Source: Acidimicrobiia bacterium
Lineage (GTDB): Bacteria; Actinomycetota; Acidimicrobiia; Spongiisociales; UBA5794
Length of the DNA: 33,580 bases
Direction of reading: 5' to 3'
Assembly: GCA_030066875.1 (NCBI GenBank)
Contig: JASJAS010000027.1
Location: forward strand, 1 to 33,580
The notes below the pieces were generated by a model, which saw nothing but the letters and a program-made list of their open reading frames with translations, ran no database searches and was not told where the DNA came from. The number at the start of each line of letters is the position of its first letter. Within the stretch, counting starts at the first letter, position 1. This document shows, in pieces, positions 1 through 6,651 of the stretch. The position numbers and the translations under genes are program-made.

Positions 1-534
1 TCCAGCCATCTCGATGCTGTCGGCTTCGTGGAGGATGCGTGTGTTGTGCCCGTGGCGCGCCGCTTCAAGACGGTCGTCACCTCTGCCGCCGGTCATCCGC
101 TGGACAAGACGTACTACCAGACAGTCAAGGGCATGGTGACTCCACTCGATATCCTCGAGCCGGGGGCCAATCTCATAGTTGCGTCCGATTGCTCCGAAGG
201 GATGGGTTCGGAAGCGTTCCGCGCCTCGCAGCATCGTCTGGTTTCAATCGGCCCGGAGGCCTTTCTCAATGGCATCCTCGGTAAGCGGTTCGCCGACATC
301 GACGAGTGGCAAAGCGAAATGCAAGTCAGAACCACGCGGGTAGCGGACATCCACCTGTACTCAAGAGGGCTCCCTACAGGGGATCGCTCTCTAACAGGTG
401 TCAATCTCATCGAGTCTGTCGAGGAAGCGATCACGAGGAGCCTCGAGGAGACCGGTGATCGAGCGGTAGCGATGATTCCGGAAGGACCGTACGTAGTGCC
501 GAGGTACAGTGCGGGCCAAGTGCGGTCTGCCTGA
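1..534 (+). CDS. LarA-like nickel-dependent racemase family protein, C-terminal part
   Basis: The frame is open from the first base, so this is the 3' end of a gene whose start lies outside the window; the GTG at 28 is probably internal. The visible ~177 residues match the C-terminal domain of the LarA family. LarA is lactate racemase, which uses a nickel-pincer nucleotide cofactor, and the family also contains other alpha-hydroxyacid racemases and epimerases. Diagnostic stretches are 'AAGHPLDKTYYQTVKGM' and 'DCSEGMGSEAF', which correspond to the conserved GG/AG-x-PLD...YQ..KG and C-x-EG-x-G segments. The cofactor-anchoring lysine and histidines of the N-terminal domain are outside the window. 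No larB, larC or larE maturation gene is visible downstream. The family is fairly secure; the substrate is not known. Confidence 0.75.
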   Translation, partial: SSHLDAVGFVEDACVVPVARRFKTVVTSAAGHPLDKTYYQTVKGMVTPLDILEPGANLIVASDCSEGMGSEAFRASQHRLVSIGPEAFLNGILGKRFADIDEWQSEMQVRTTRVADIHLYSRGLPTGDRSLTGVNLIESVEEAITRSLEETGDRAVAMIPEGPYVVPRYSAGQVRSA

Positions 535-596
535 GCACTCCTCGGTTCGATTCCGACGTCTGGTCCGTAACGATCTGTTGCGCCGTCGGGTACGAC

Positions 597-1148
597 CTAG
601 CCAGTTCGGCCGGCGGCCCGCCGCCAGTGCTGGTCCGAGCCGTCTGCGGTGTCGGTTGCGGCAAGCACCGCCTTCACCTCGTGGGGGTAGAGGATGCTGA
701 CCAGGCAGAACTCGTTGCCGAATGGGTCACACATGACGGCCCAGTCGATGGCGGGGGGTTCGCCCTCAAACGATCCCGGTCGCGGGTAGATGCTTGGAGC
801 CTTCTTCACGGACCCGCCCAGGGTCTCGACCTGTGCAATCGCGTCGTCAACGTCGGCGACGTGGATGTCGATGTGGGACCGGTTGGCGGCATCATCCTTC
901 GGCCGGTCGACCTTCTGCAGGATGATCTCGTGCTGCCAGGGGTCGGGCCGACCGAGGTAGGAGAAGCGGTCGGTCCAGTGGCGGCGATAGGTTCCCGTGG
1001 ACGGTGGGGCACCGATCACAGGCAGGCCGGTGAGCTCGGAGTAGAAGGCCTCGGCGACCTCGAGGTCCTCGACATCGATGACATGGCAACGCAGCTTCCC
1101 GATTCCCACGGGATGGCATGCTAGCCAAGTGGCCCTTGCGAGCGTCAC
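597..1148 (-). CDS. VOC-family (glyoxalase/bleomycin-resistance fold) protein
   Basis: The protein has up to 183 residues and a vicinal-oxygen-chelate fold pattern: 'HVIDVEDLEVAEAFYSELTG' opens the first beta-alpha-beta module, 'SHIDIHVADVDDAIAQVETLGG' opens the second, and 'CDPFGNEFCLV' is the usual closing strand with its acidic residue. Such proteins are metal-dependent lyases, dioxygenases or binding proteins, and the substrate cannot be read here. The GTG at 1148 gives a 13-residue lead before the fold. A second GTG at 1109 (V-G-I-G-K-L) is an equally good start, and neither has a convincing ribosome binding site. The last ~20 residues are polar and probably disordered. It faces the next VOC gene across a 117-bp gap but the two proteins are not close copies. 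Confidence 0.7.
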   Translation of the reverse strand: MTLARATWLACHPVGIGKLRCHVIDVEDLEVAEAFYSELTGLPVIGAPPSTGTYRRHWTDRFSYLGRPDPWQHEIILQKVDRPKDDAANRSHIDIHVADVDDAIAQVETLGGSVKKAPSIYPRPGSFEGEPPAIDWAVMCDPFGNEFCLVSILYPHEVKAVLAATDTADGSDQHWRRAAGRTG

Positions 1149-1265
1149 CGAGGGAGTGACGTTCTAGCTGGATGATCGGCACCGGCACGAATGTGCGGAA
1201 TACGTTATGGGGGTAAGTGCGTTCGTGGGGACGAGTGTCCGTCGGCAGCTCGGAGGAGTTGAAGA

Positions 1266-1685
1266 ATGGAAGAGATGCAGTTCCCCGCGCCTTCAGAAGG
1301 CATTGTCGTTACCCATTTCGTCGTTTCAGGTGACGTAGCTGCTTCTCGAGACTTCTATTCGGGGGTTCTCGGCGGAACCACCGTCAGGGAGGGCGCCCCG
1401 ACAATCGTGAAACTCGCCAATAGCTGGGTCATCATCAACGAGGGCGGCGGACCGACCGAAGACAAACCCAACGTGTTCCTGGATGTCCCGTCTGATCAGA
1501 ATCAGGTAAGCGCGTTCATGAACATCCGCGTCGCTGACATTCAGAACGTCTATGACGAGTGGTCGGCGAAGGGTGCGACCTTTCTCACGCCACCTATCGA
1601 CAGGGGAGCCGAGATCCGCTGCTATATGCGCGATCCAGATGGCCACCTGATCGAGGTGGGCCAGGCAACAGGCGTTCTCACTTAG
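1266..1685 (+). CDS. VOC-family (glyoxalase-like) protein
   Basis: This 139-residue protein is the usual length for a single-domain VOC protein. The first module reads 'VVTHFVVSGDVAASRDFYSGVLGG', the second 'FMNIRVADIQNVYDEWSAKGATF', and the C-terminus has 'CYMRDPDGHLIEVGQATG', the standard D-P-D/E-G-x-x-I-E motif with a metal-ligand-type glutamate. The start is supported by GGAGGAG about eight bases upstream of the ATG. It is probably a small metal-dependent enzyme or ligand-binding protein; the substrate is unknown. It is the last gene before the tRNA-derived repeat and the sigma-factor island, and appears monocistronic. Confidence 0.75.
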   Translation: MEEMQFPAPSEGIVVTHFVVSGDVAASRDFYSGVLGGTTVREGAPTIVKLANSWVIINEGGGPTEDKPNVFLDVPSDQNQVSAFMNIRVADIQNVYDEWSAKGATFLTPPIDRGAEIRCYMRDPDGHLIEVGQATGVLT

Positions 1686-1794
1686 CCGTCAACAGCCACG
1701 CCCACGACGGCCCAGAGGCCTGCGAGTTCGTCCCAATCGAGCTGCGCCGTGCCTCAGGGGAACGCCACAGGGGCAGCGAACGCCACGAACCCCC

Positions 1795-1856
1795 GGAGTT
1801 AAGCTACGCAGCCTTGCCCTCGTAGCTCAGGGGATAGAGCACCGGTTTCCTAAACC
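1795..1856 (+). repeat. Direct repeat, left copy (62 bp, tRNA-Arg leader plus 5' half)
   Basis: This block matches 4174-4235 at 61 of 62 positions; the one difference is T1814 against C4193. It contains 21 bases of the tRNA leader (GGAGTTAAGCTACGCAG...) and the first 41 bases of tRNA-Arg. Weaker similarity continues a few bases further upstream. Removing one copy plus everything between the two copies (2379 bp) would restore a single intact tRNA locus, as expected for an inserted element or a duplication. Confidence 0.9.
1816..1856 (+). pseudogene. Truncated tRNA-Arg(CCU), 5' half only
   Basis: The sequence is identical to the first 41 bases of the intact tRNA at 4195: acceptor 5' strand GCCCTCG, the complete D-arm, the anticodon stem 5' strand and loop TTCCTAA, and the first bases of the 3' anticodon strand (ACC). 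After base 1856 it diverges (TCTCGGCACC) and has no T-arm or 3' acceptor strand, so it cannot fold into a tRNA. It marks the left edge of the sigma-factor island. Confidence 0.9.
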
Positions 1857-2098
1857 TCTCGGCACCAGCGCTGTGCCACAACCGGAGAACCCCGTTGAAT
1901 CGGCGTTTCGCGTAAGCGACAGCTGCGAGTTATGTGCTGAAACGCAGACGGGAATCGGCAGACTCAGTCCGCTCACAATGCCGGTCATGGAGCGGGGGTT
2001 GAGGACGTTTGGCTCTTGCTTGCTCGCTGGTTCTCTGATTCGTTGTCATATGAGACCGCTGTTCGGAGCGCTTACTGGGTGGCGGCTTTGGAGGACCG
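1857..2098 (+). other. Leader region of the sigma-factor island, no gene seen
   Basis: Together with the tRNA fragment this makes a 413-base stretch (1686-2098) without a convincing gene. The 87-aa ORF at 1873-2136 has no ribosome binding site, overlaps the sigma-factor start and resembles no family I recognise. The region should hold the sigma-factor promoter. GGAGG lies just before the ATG at 2099. Confidence 0.5.
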
Positions 2099-2590
2099 AT
2101 GACTCAGCGTGTGGCGAGCGACCAGTCGGCGGTTGAGGGCTTCACCCTGTTCGTCAAGCGGTACCGCTCGATGCTGGAGCATGCACTGGTGGGCGTGGTC
2201 GGTCCGGATCTTGCGGCCGATGCCTCTTCGGAGGCGTTTGCGTACTGCTGGAGACAGTGGGATCGCGTCGGAGCGATGGAGCATCCGGCTGGATACCTGT
2301 GGTCGGTCGGACGCAGTAAGGGCCGCGACCTGGCAAGGCAGAACGGCAGGGCGCATCGGCCTCTACTGCCAGCGATCGTCCACTCAGACCTACCCCTGGT
2401 GGAGCCGGGCCTTCCAAAGGCACTAGCAGGCCTCTCGGAGAGGCAGCGTGTGGCCGTCCTTCTCATCCACGGATTCGGCTGGACCTACTCGGAGGTTGCC
2501 GAGTTCCTCGACATCTCGGTGTCGTCGGTACAGCAACATGCACAACGGGGAATGGCGAAACTCCAGAAGAGACTTGGAGGTGCATCGTGA
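2099..2590 (+). CDS. ECF-type RNA polymerase sigma factor
   Basis: This 163-residue protein has the two-domain layout of extracytoplasmic-function sigma-70 factors. Region 2 spans about residues 14-80 ('FTLFVKRYRSML' to 'GYLWSVGRSKGRDLAR', the latter resembling the region 2.4 promoter-reading helix). Region 4 spans about 105-160 ('LAGLSERQRVAVLLIHGFGWTYSEVAEFLDISVSSVQQHAQRG', split by a helix-turn-helix). It should direct RNA polymerase to a small set of promoters. GGAGG sits close before the ATG. The stop overlaps the start of the next gene by four bases (GTGA), so the two proteins are probably made together. The ECF subgroup cannot be assigned by eye. The gene lies wholly inside the tRNA-flanked island. 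Confidence 0.85.
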   Translation: MTQRVASDQSAVEGFTLFVKRYRSMLEHALVGVVGPDLAADASSEAFAYCWRQWDRVGAMEHPAGYLWSVGRSKGRDLARQNGRAHRPLLPAIVHSDLPLVEPGLPKALAGLSERQRVAVLLIHGFGWTYSEVAEFLDISVSSVQQHAQRGMAKLQKRLGGAS

Positions 2591-4020
2591 GGACTGACAT
2601 GTCAGGCCAGGTGCGGGCCTACGCCGAGCACCTCGAAACACAGATCAACGACTGGGAGATCGACGACCTGTTCCGCGAGGCCACGCTCACCCTGCCCCGC
2701 ACCCCAGTGAGGGTCAAGAGCTGGCGTGGTCCTCTGGTTGGCCTAGCGGTCATGATGCTGGTGCTCGCCTTCGGCGGCACCCTCTGGCTGCTTCGAGAAG
2801 AGCCCTCCAACGTCGTCGCTCCGACCCCCTCAACTGTCGCCCCAACTACCGCGACCATCGACCCCACTCCTGAGACCATTGATGTCGGATCGCTTGTGTG
2901 GAGTCGGGTGCCCTTCGACGAAGTCGCGTTCCGTCCCACTCAAGGAGCGGGGATGTCGGATGTGGTGGCCTGGGATGGCGGGTTTGTTGCAGTCGGAGAA
3001 ACGAACACACCAAAGGACGGTGACTGGGGAGTAGATGGAGCCGTTTGGCTGTCCCCGGACGGCGTGACCTGGACTCTGCTCCCCAACGGAGATCGACCCC
3101 TGGGCGGTGCCCAGAAACAGGACATCGGGGCCATCACTACAGGCGGACCCGGTCTCGTAGCGGTCGGTCAAACACTGGATGACCCCGACACCAGGAGCGT
3201 TACCTCAAGCTGGACGGCCTCGGCGGTCTGGACCTCCGAGGATGGTCTCGTCTGGACCAAGTCTCCTCTCGCTGGTTCGTTGAATGACGTGACTGCGGGT
3301 GGCCCAGGAGTCGTCGCCGTGGGGCGCGACAGTGGGGCCGCTGCGGTATGGACCTCCCCGGACGGGACCACCTGGGCCCGAGTACCGCACGATCCCGCCA
3401 TATTCGGTCATGGTGGCGGTGAAATGTGGCAAGTCGCTGCCGGGGAAGCAGGCCTGGTCGCGGTCGGCTGGCTGAACGGCACAGGTGCGGTTTGGACATC
3501 GCCCGATGGACTCGACTGGTCCGTCCATCTGGGAGCAGGCATGGAGCACCGGTCAGTCCATCCTCCAGGCATCCAGGCAGTCGCCGCCACGCCACAGGGA
3601 TTCGTCGGAATCGGAAACGAAGAAACGATCGAAGACGCATGTGGCGAGGGGGCACCGGGAGATTGTCGTGTCATGATATGGACCTCTCCCGACGGGGTCA
3701 CTTGGACCCGCGTCCCACACGATGACGACGTTCTAGGCGGAGGCCTCGACAAACAGTTCGCATACGCCGTGACAGCCGTCGGCGACCAGATCGTGGTGGC
3801 AGGCAGCAGCGTGTGGACGTCGTCCGATGGTCGCACGTGGTCACGCAGCTACGAGGACTCCGCCATAGCAGGCGATCGCGAGGGATGGATGCGCGCGGTA
3901 GCGGCGAGCAACGACGCGGTGGTCGTCGTTGGCGGATCGCCGACCGGGACGTCTGCCGTCGTCTGGGTGGGAACACCCAACCACGGCGCCGGGAACCCTG
4001 TCCAGTGGCCGGAACAGTGA
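2587..4020 (+). CDS. Membrane-anchored Asp-box (BNR) beta-propeller, probable anti-sigma partner
   Basis: This 477-residue protein has a short cytoplasmic N-terminus (about 1-42), one membrane helix (about 47-68, 'GPLVGLAVMMLVLAFGGTLWLL'), a Thr/Pro-rich linker (about 75-100) and a large outer domain. The outer domain has at least six Asp-box repeats: VWLSPDGVTW, VWTSEDGLVW, VWTSPDGTTW, VWTSPDGLDW, IWTSPDGVTW and VWTSSDGRTW. Such repeats form sialidase-like beta-propellers, but no sialidase catalytic arginines or glycosidase motifs were recognised. The GTG start overlaps the sigma-factor stop (GTGA). A single-pass protein coupled to an ECF sigma factor is usually its anti-sigma factor, so the short N-terminus may hold the sigma factor while the propeller senses a ligand outside. 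The anti-sigma role is inferred from position; no zinc-binding anti-sigma motif (HxxxCxxC) is present. Confidence 0.75.
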   Translation: MRTDMSGQVRAYAEHLETQINDWEIDDLFREATLTLPRTPVRVKSWRGPLVGLAVMMLVLAFGGTLWLLREEPSNVVAPTPSTVAPTTATIDPTPETIDVGSLVWSRVPFDEVAFRPTQGAGMSDVVAWDGGFVAVGETNTPKDGDWGVDGAVWLSPDGVTWTLLPNGDRPLGGAQKQDIGAITTGGPGLVAVGQTLDDPDTRSVTSSWTASAVWTSEDGLVWTKSPLAGSLNDVTAGGPGVVAVGRDSGAAAVWTSPDGTTWARVPHDPAIFGHGGGEMWQVAAGEAGLVAVGWLNGTGAVWTSPDGLDWSVHLGAGMEHRSVHPPGIQAVAATPQGFVGIGNEETIEDACGEGAPGDCRVMIWTSPDGVTWTRVPHDDDVLGGGLDKQFAYAVTAVGDQIVVAGSSVWTSSDGRTWSRSYEDSAIAGDREGWMRAVAASNDAVVVVGGSPTGTSAVVWVGTPNHGAGNPVQWPEQ

Positions 4021-4101
4021 CCTGCCCGCGAACCCTCGACAAGCAACACTCATCCGGGGGTGACCAAACACCGCCCGTATCGGCACGTATGGGTGCCCTC
4101 C

Positions 4102-4115
4102 AAACCGGTGCTCTA
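4102..4115 (-). repeat. Inverted 14-base tRNA-derived fragment
   Basis: The reverse complement reads TAGAGCACCGGTTT, identical to the D-arm/anticodon-stem segment of the nearby tRNA-Arg. It extends outward as GTTGGTAGAGCACCGGTTTGG, which resembles the D-arm region of other tRNAs. No complete cloverleaf can be drawn around it. It lies between the propeller gene and the right direct repeat and may be a remnant of an earlier tRNA-associated recombination. Confidence 0.45.
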
Positions 4116-4173
4116 CCAACGCTGTGCGATCGGTTCTGAAACGCTCCCCCAAGCAGACGTACCCAGAAACCCT

Positions 4174-4235
4174 GGAGTTAAGCTACGCAGCCCTGCCCTC
4201 GTAGCTCAGGGGATAGAGCACCGGTTTCCTAAACC
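4174..4235 (+). repeat. Direct repeat, right copy (62 bp, tRNA-Arg leader plus 5' half)
   Basis: This is the partner of 1795-1856 with a single mismatch. Here the repeat runs straight into the intact 3' half of tRNA-Arg. The repeat ends within the 3' strand of the anticodon stem, directly after the anticodon loop, which is a known crossover position for tyrosine recombinases that target tRNA genes. Confidence 0.9.
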
Positions 4236-4267
4236 GGGTGTCGGAGGTTCGAATCCTCCCGAGGGCG
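4195..4267 (+). tRNA. tRNA-Arg(CCU)
   Basis: A complete cloverleaf is visible: acceptor GCCCTCG/CGAGGGC, D-stem GCTC/GAGC, anticodon stem CCGGT/ACCGG with loop TTCCTAA (anticodon CCU, reading AGG), variable GTGTC, T-stem GGAGG/CCTCC with loop TTCGAAT, and discriminator G. CCA is not encoded. It is followed after two bases by tandem hairpins. Confidence 0.95.
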
Positions 4268-4269
4268 CG

Positions 4270-4347
4270 CGGACTCGCAAAGCGAGTCCGTTGGCAGTTT
4301 CCTCCCGGAAACTGCGGCCCTGGGCACGGCGGTGGCCGCGGAGCGGC
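4270..4347. repeat. Tandem short hairpins downstream of tRNA-Arg
   Basis: Three successive palindromes are present: 4270-4290 (9-bp stem, GGACTCGC / AAA / GCGAGTCC core), 4294-4315 (9-bp stem GCAGTTTCC/GGAAACTGC, TCCC loop) and 4335-4347 (GCCGC/GGA/GCGGC). None is followed by a T-run. The first may help end tRNA transcription. The 9-bp-stem, 3-base-loop geometry and the GACTC motif recur at 22198-22218 and, in shorter form, at 32082-32096, so this looks like a dispersed palindrome family rather than only a terminator. Confidence 0.7.
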
Positions 4348-4354
4348 GCAGCGG

Positions 4355-5374
4355 CTATCGGTCCAGCGCAAACAGCTCGACCGAGTTGCCGACACCACGC
4401 AGGTCGATGGGCCCCAAACTCTCGACTGTGATCCCGTCGGGGATGGTGACTGCCTCGACCACATCGCCAGATGCCAGGAAGGTGCGCTCGAAGTCACGAC
4501 ACGCCTGCTCGATCCGAGCCGTCGTGTTCGGCGTGTCACCCAGGTAGACGATCTCGTGTTTGACCGTCCCGATTTCCCCGGTGACCACGGGCCCCATATG
4601 CAAACCCGCCCAGAAGCTGGGGACCGCACCGAACTCCGCGAGGTAATCGCCGGACGAATGGTCGATTGCGTCCGCCATGGCAAAGACGGTCTGGATGCAG
4701 GCCGCGTTCTCGAGGCCCTTGCGTTCGGTCCAGGTGAGAACGACCTCGTCGCCCACGAAACGATGGATATCGGCGCCGTGGCGGAGCGCACTGGTGGAAA
4801 CGTCTGCGACAAACCGCTTGAGAAACGCGTGATAGCGAAGATTGCCCAGCTTTTCTGCGATCTGGGTGGAGCTGCGCAGATCGACGAAGAGAAAGATGCG
4901 GACCTCCTCGCGTGGTCGGTGGTAGCGACCGAGGATCAAGCCGACGAGCACGCCCCGCCCGAGCAGCCGATTCACCTGGGCGATGAAGTTGATTACGAGG
5001 GCCGCGACGAAGCTGATGACGACGGACCAGGCGAGTCCCGGGTCAACCAGCTCGTTCCAGGCCACGCCGCCAATTGTCAACAGAGGTACGGCGATTGTCG
5101 TGACGATGATGGCGAGCCAGGCCAGGCTCCGGGTGACTAGAACGACCAGGAACGGAGCCTCGCGCCACCCACGGGGAATGAGACCGACGGCCCAGCCGAC
5201 GTCGAACGCGACCATTCCGGCTGCGATCAGGAATCCGATCAGCGCGCCGGTGACGATCGACCGGGTTGTGCCATCGCCAAGGAAATAGCCGGGGATGAGG
5301 CCGATGAGCGCGCCCAACGGAGTAACGGCGGCGAGGACCCGCGCCATGATCTGCCACTGCTCTGACCTCGTCAC
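4355..5374 (-). CDS. Membrane-bound class III adenylate/guanylate cyclase
   Basis: The N-terminal half has about four membrane helices ('VLAAVTPLGALIGLIPGYF', 'IVTGALIGFLIAAGMVAF', a third around 'LAWLAIIVTTIAVPLLTIGG', a fourth around 'WSVVISFVAALVINFIAQV'). The C-terminal half is a class III cyclase catalytic domain. The two metal-binding aspartates are in 'FLFVDLRSSTQIAEKLG' and 'HRFVGDEVVLTW', and the transition-state Asn and Arg are in 'YLGDTPNTTARIEQ'. It should convert ATP (or GTP) to the cyclic nucleotide on the cytoplasmic side. The ORF extends upstream to an ATG at 5509, but the extra 45 residues look non-coding and a TAAGAT -10-like box sits in them, so I prefer the GTG at 5374. 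A closely related protein group lacks cyclase activity, so ATP specificity is unproven. Confidence 0.8.
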   Translation of the reverse strand: MTRSEQWQIMARVLAAVTPLGALIGLIPGYFLGDGTTRSIVTGALIGFLIAAGMVAFDVGWAVGLIPRGWREAPFLVVLVTRSLAWLAIIVTTIAVPLLTIGGVAWNELVDPGLAWSVVISFVAALVINFIAQVNRLLGRGVLVGLILGRYHRPREEVRIFLFVDLRSSTQIAEKLGNLRYHAFLKRFVADVSTSALRHGADIHRFVGDEVVLTWTERKGLENAACIQTVFAMADAIDHSSGDYLAEFGAVPSFWAGLHMGPVVTGEIGTVKHEIVYLGDTPNTTARIEQACRDFERTFLASGDVVEAVTIPDGITVESLGPIDLRGVGNSVELFALDR

Positions 5375-5721
5375 GTAGCCGTCTGCTCTGCTCGGGCGGG
5401 CAATCTTAGGGGTTCTCGCCGGGTCCCTCAGCAGCACGAGTGCCGGATGATGATCCTGACCGGCTGCTCGCTCGCCGTTGGCGGACACGGCACACGTCAT
5501 CGAGGGCACTGATCGCGGCAGGGATGGCCAAGCTCATCGCAACCGCAACATGACCCATGGCAGGGTCCCCCACCCGCAGACTTGGGGGTAGCTTCTTACA
5601 CTTCGGACCGCTGGTTCCACGGAATCAGCATGCCAGGAGACCGTTGGGGGGGTTTTCTCCCGCCTGCGGCTGAAAGTGCGCCGGCGACGACCAAGTCGGC
5701 CAACAGCTGAGGTAGCAATTC

Positions 5722-6651
5722 GTGCGAACAATGATCACCGGAGGATTGGGCTTCCTGGGCCACGCCCTCGGATCACAACTCGAGACCGAAGGGCACGACG
5801 TCAGGTTGATGGACATCCGCGACGGCGCGCCGCAAGGAGCCGACTACTGCCGTGGCAGCGTCCTCAGCCTCGAAGATTGCCTGAGAGCCTGCGAAGGTGT
5901 CGAGATCGTGGTCCATGGCGCCGCGGTTCACCAGGCCCACAGTGTCGGCTACGGTCCCTTGGCCGCCGCCGATGTCAACGTGAGGGGCACGATCAACCTG
6001 TTCGATGCCGCAATCAAGACAGGCACGCGCCGCTTCGTGTTCCTCTCGACTTCCAAGGTATATGGCGATCCGTCGGAACTACCGTCGGCCGAACATGACC
6101 CGCTCGCACCCCGGGATGTCTACGCACTCAGCAAGCTCGCTGGCGAGCACCATCTGCGCGTGAGCCAGCCCGATACGGACATTGAGGTCGTCTTCATGCG
6201 CCCGTTCTCGGTGTATGGCCCGGCACAGAACCTCGATACCGGGTACGTCGGCATGGTACTGAAGTCGCTCCTCGGTGAGCGCCCCATCGAACTCCCGGGA
6301 CTTCCCGACTACAAGCGGGACTTCGTGCACATCGACGACGTCACACGACTGTGTGCGACCATCATCCGCACCGAATCCCTGCCCGGATTGACCATCGTCA
6401 ATGTGGGAAGTGGCGAAATGGCCTCGCTAGCGCAGTTGGTGACGAGTGCGTCTCGCATAGTCGGATCCGATTTGCCCATCGGTTATCGCACGCCGCCGGC
6501 GGGGACGCTGACCCGTTCACACGCAAACATGGACTACGCCGCGGCGCGCTTCGGTTTCCGGCCGTCATTCCAACTCGCTGAAGGTCTGGCCGACACCATC
6601 GAGTGGTTTACGTCCGCACATCTACCCCGGCAGGAACGGAGTGCGCAATGA
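5722..6651 (+). CDS. NAD(P)-dependent epimerase/dehydratase (extended SDR)
   Basis: This 309-residue protein has the normal length of nucleotide-sugar epimerases and dehydratases. The dinucleotide-binding motif 'MITGGLGFLGHAL' is at the N-terminus. An acidic residue ending strand 2 ('LMDIRD') suggests NAD rather than NADP. The catalytic pair is in 'YALSKLAGEHH' (Y-x3-K), preceded by 'FLSTSKVYGDP' with the active-site Ser/Thr. 'KRDFVHIDDVTRLC' is the typical substrate-domain segment of nucleotide-sugar members. The GTG at 5722 gives an M-R-T-M-I-T-G start that fits the family. The stop overlaps the next ATG (ATGA), so it is translationally coupled to a cytidylyltransferase-like gene; together they may make an activated sugar or polyol for the cell surface. 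The exact substrate is unknown. Confidence 0.8.
   Translation: MRTMITGGLGFLGHALGSQLETEGHDVRLMDIRDGAPQGADYCRGSVLSLEDCLRACEGVEIVVHGAAVHQAHSVGYGPLAAADVNVRGTINLFDAAIKTGTRRFVFLSTSKVYGDPSELPSAEHDPLAPRDVYALSKLAGEHHLRVSQPDTDIEVVFMRPFSVYGPAQNLDTGYVGMVLKSLLGERPIELPGLPDYKRDFVHIDDVTRLCATIIRTESLPGLTIVNVGSGEMASLAQLVTSASRIVGSDLPIGYRTPPAGTLTRSHANMDYAAARFGFRPSFQLAEGLADTIEWFTSAHLPRQERSAQ

Noticed and set aside
1873-2136. 87-aa ORF downstream of the broken tRNA
   Set aside because: No ribosome binding site, atypical composition, and it overlaps the well-supported sigma-factor start.
4238-5140. 300-aa plus-strand ORF over the cyclase gene
   Set aside because: It starts inside the tRNA and is an Asp/Glu-rich antisense shadow; the cyclase motifs on the minus strand are decisive.
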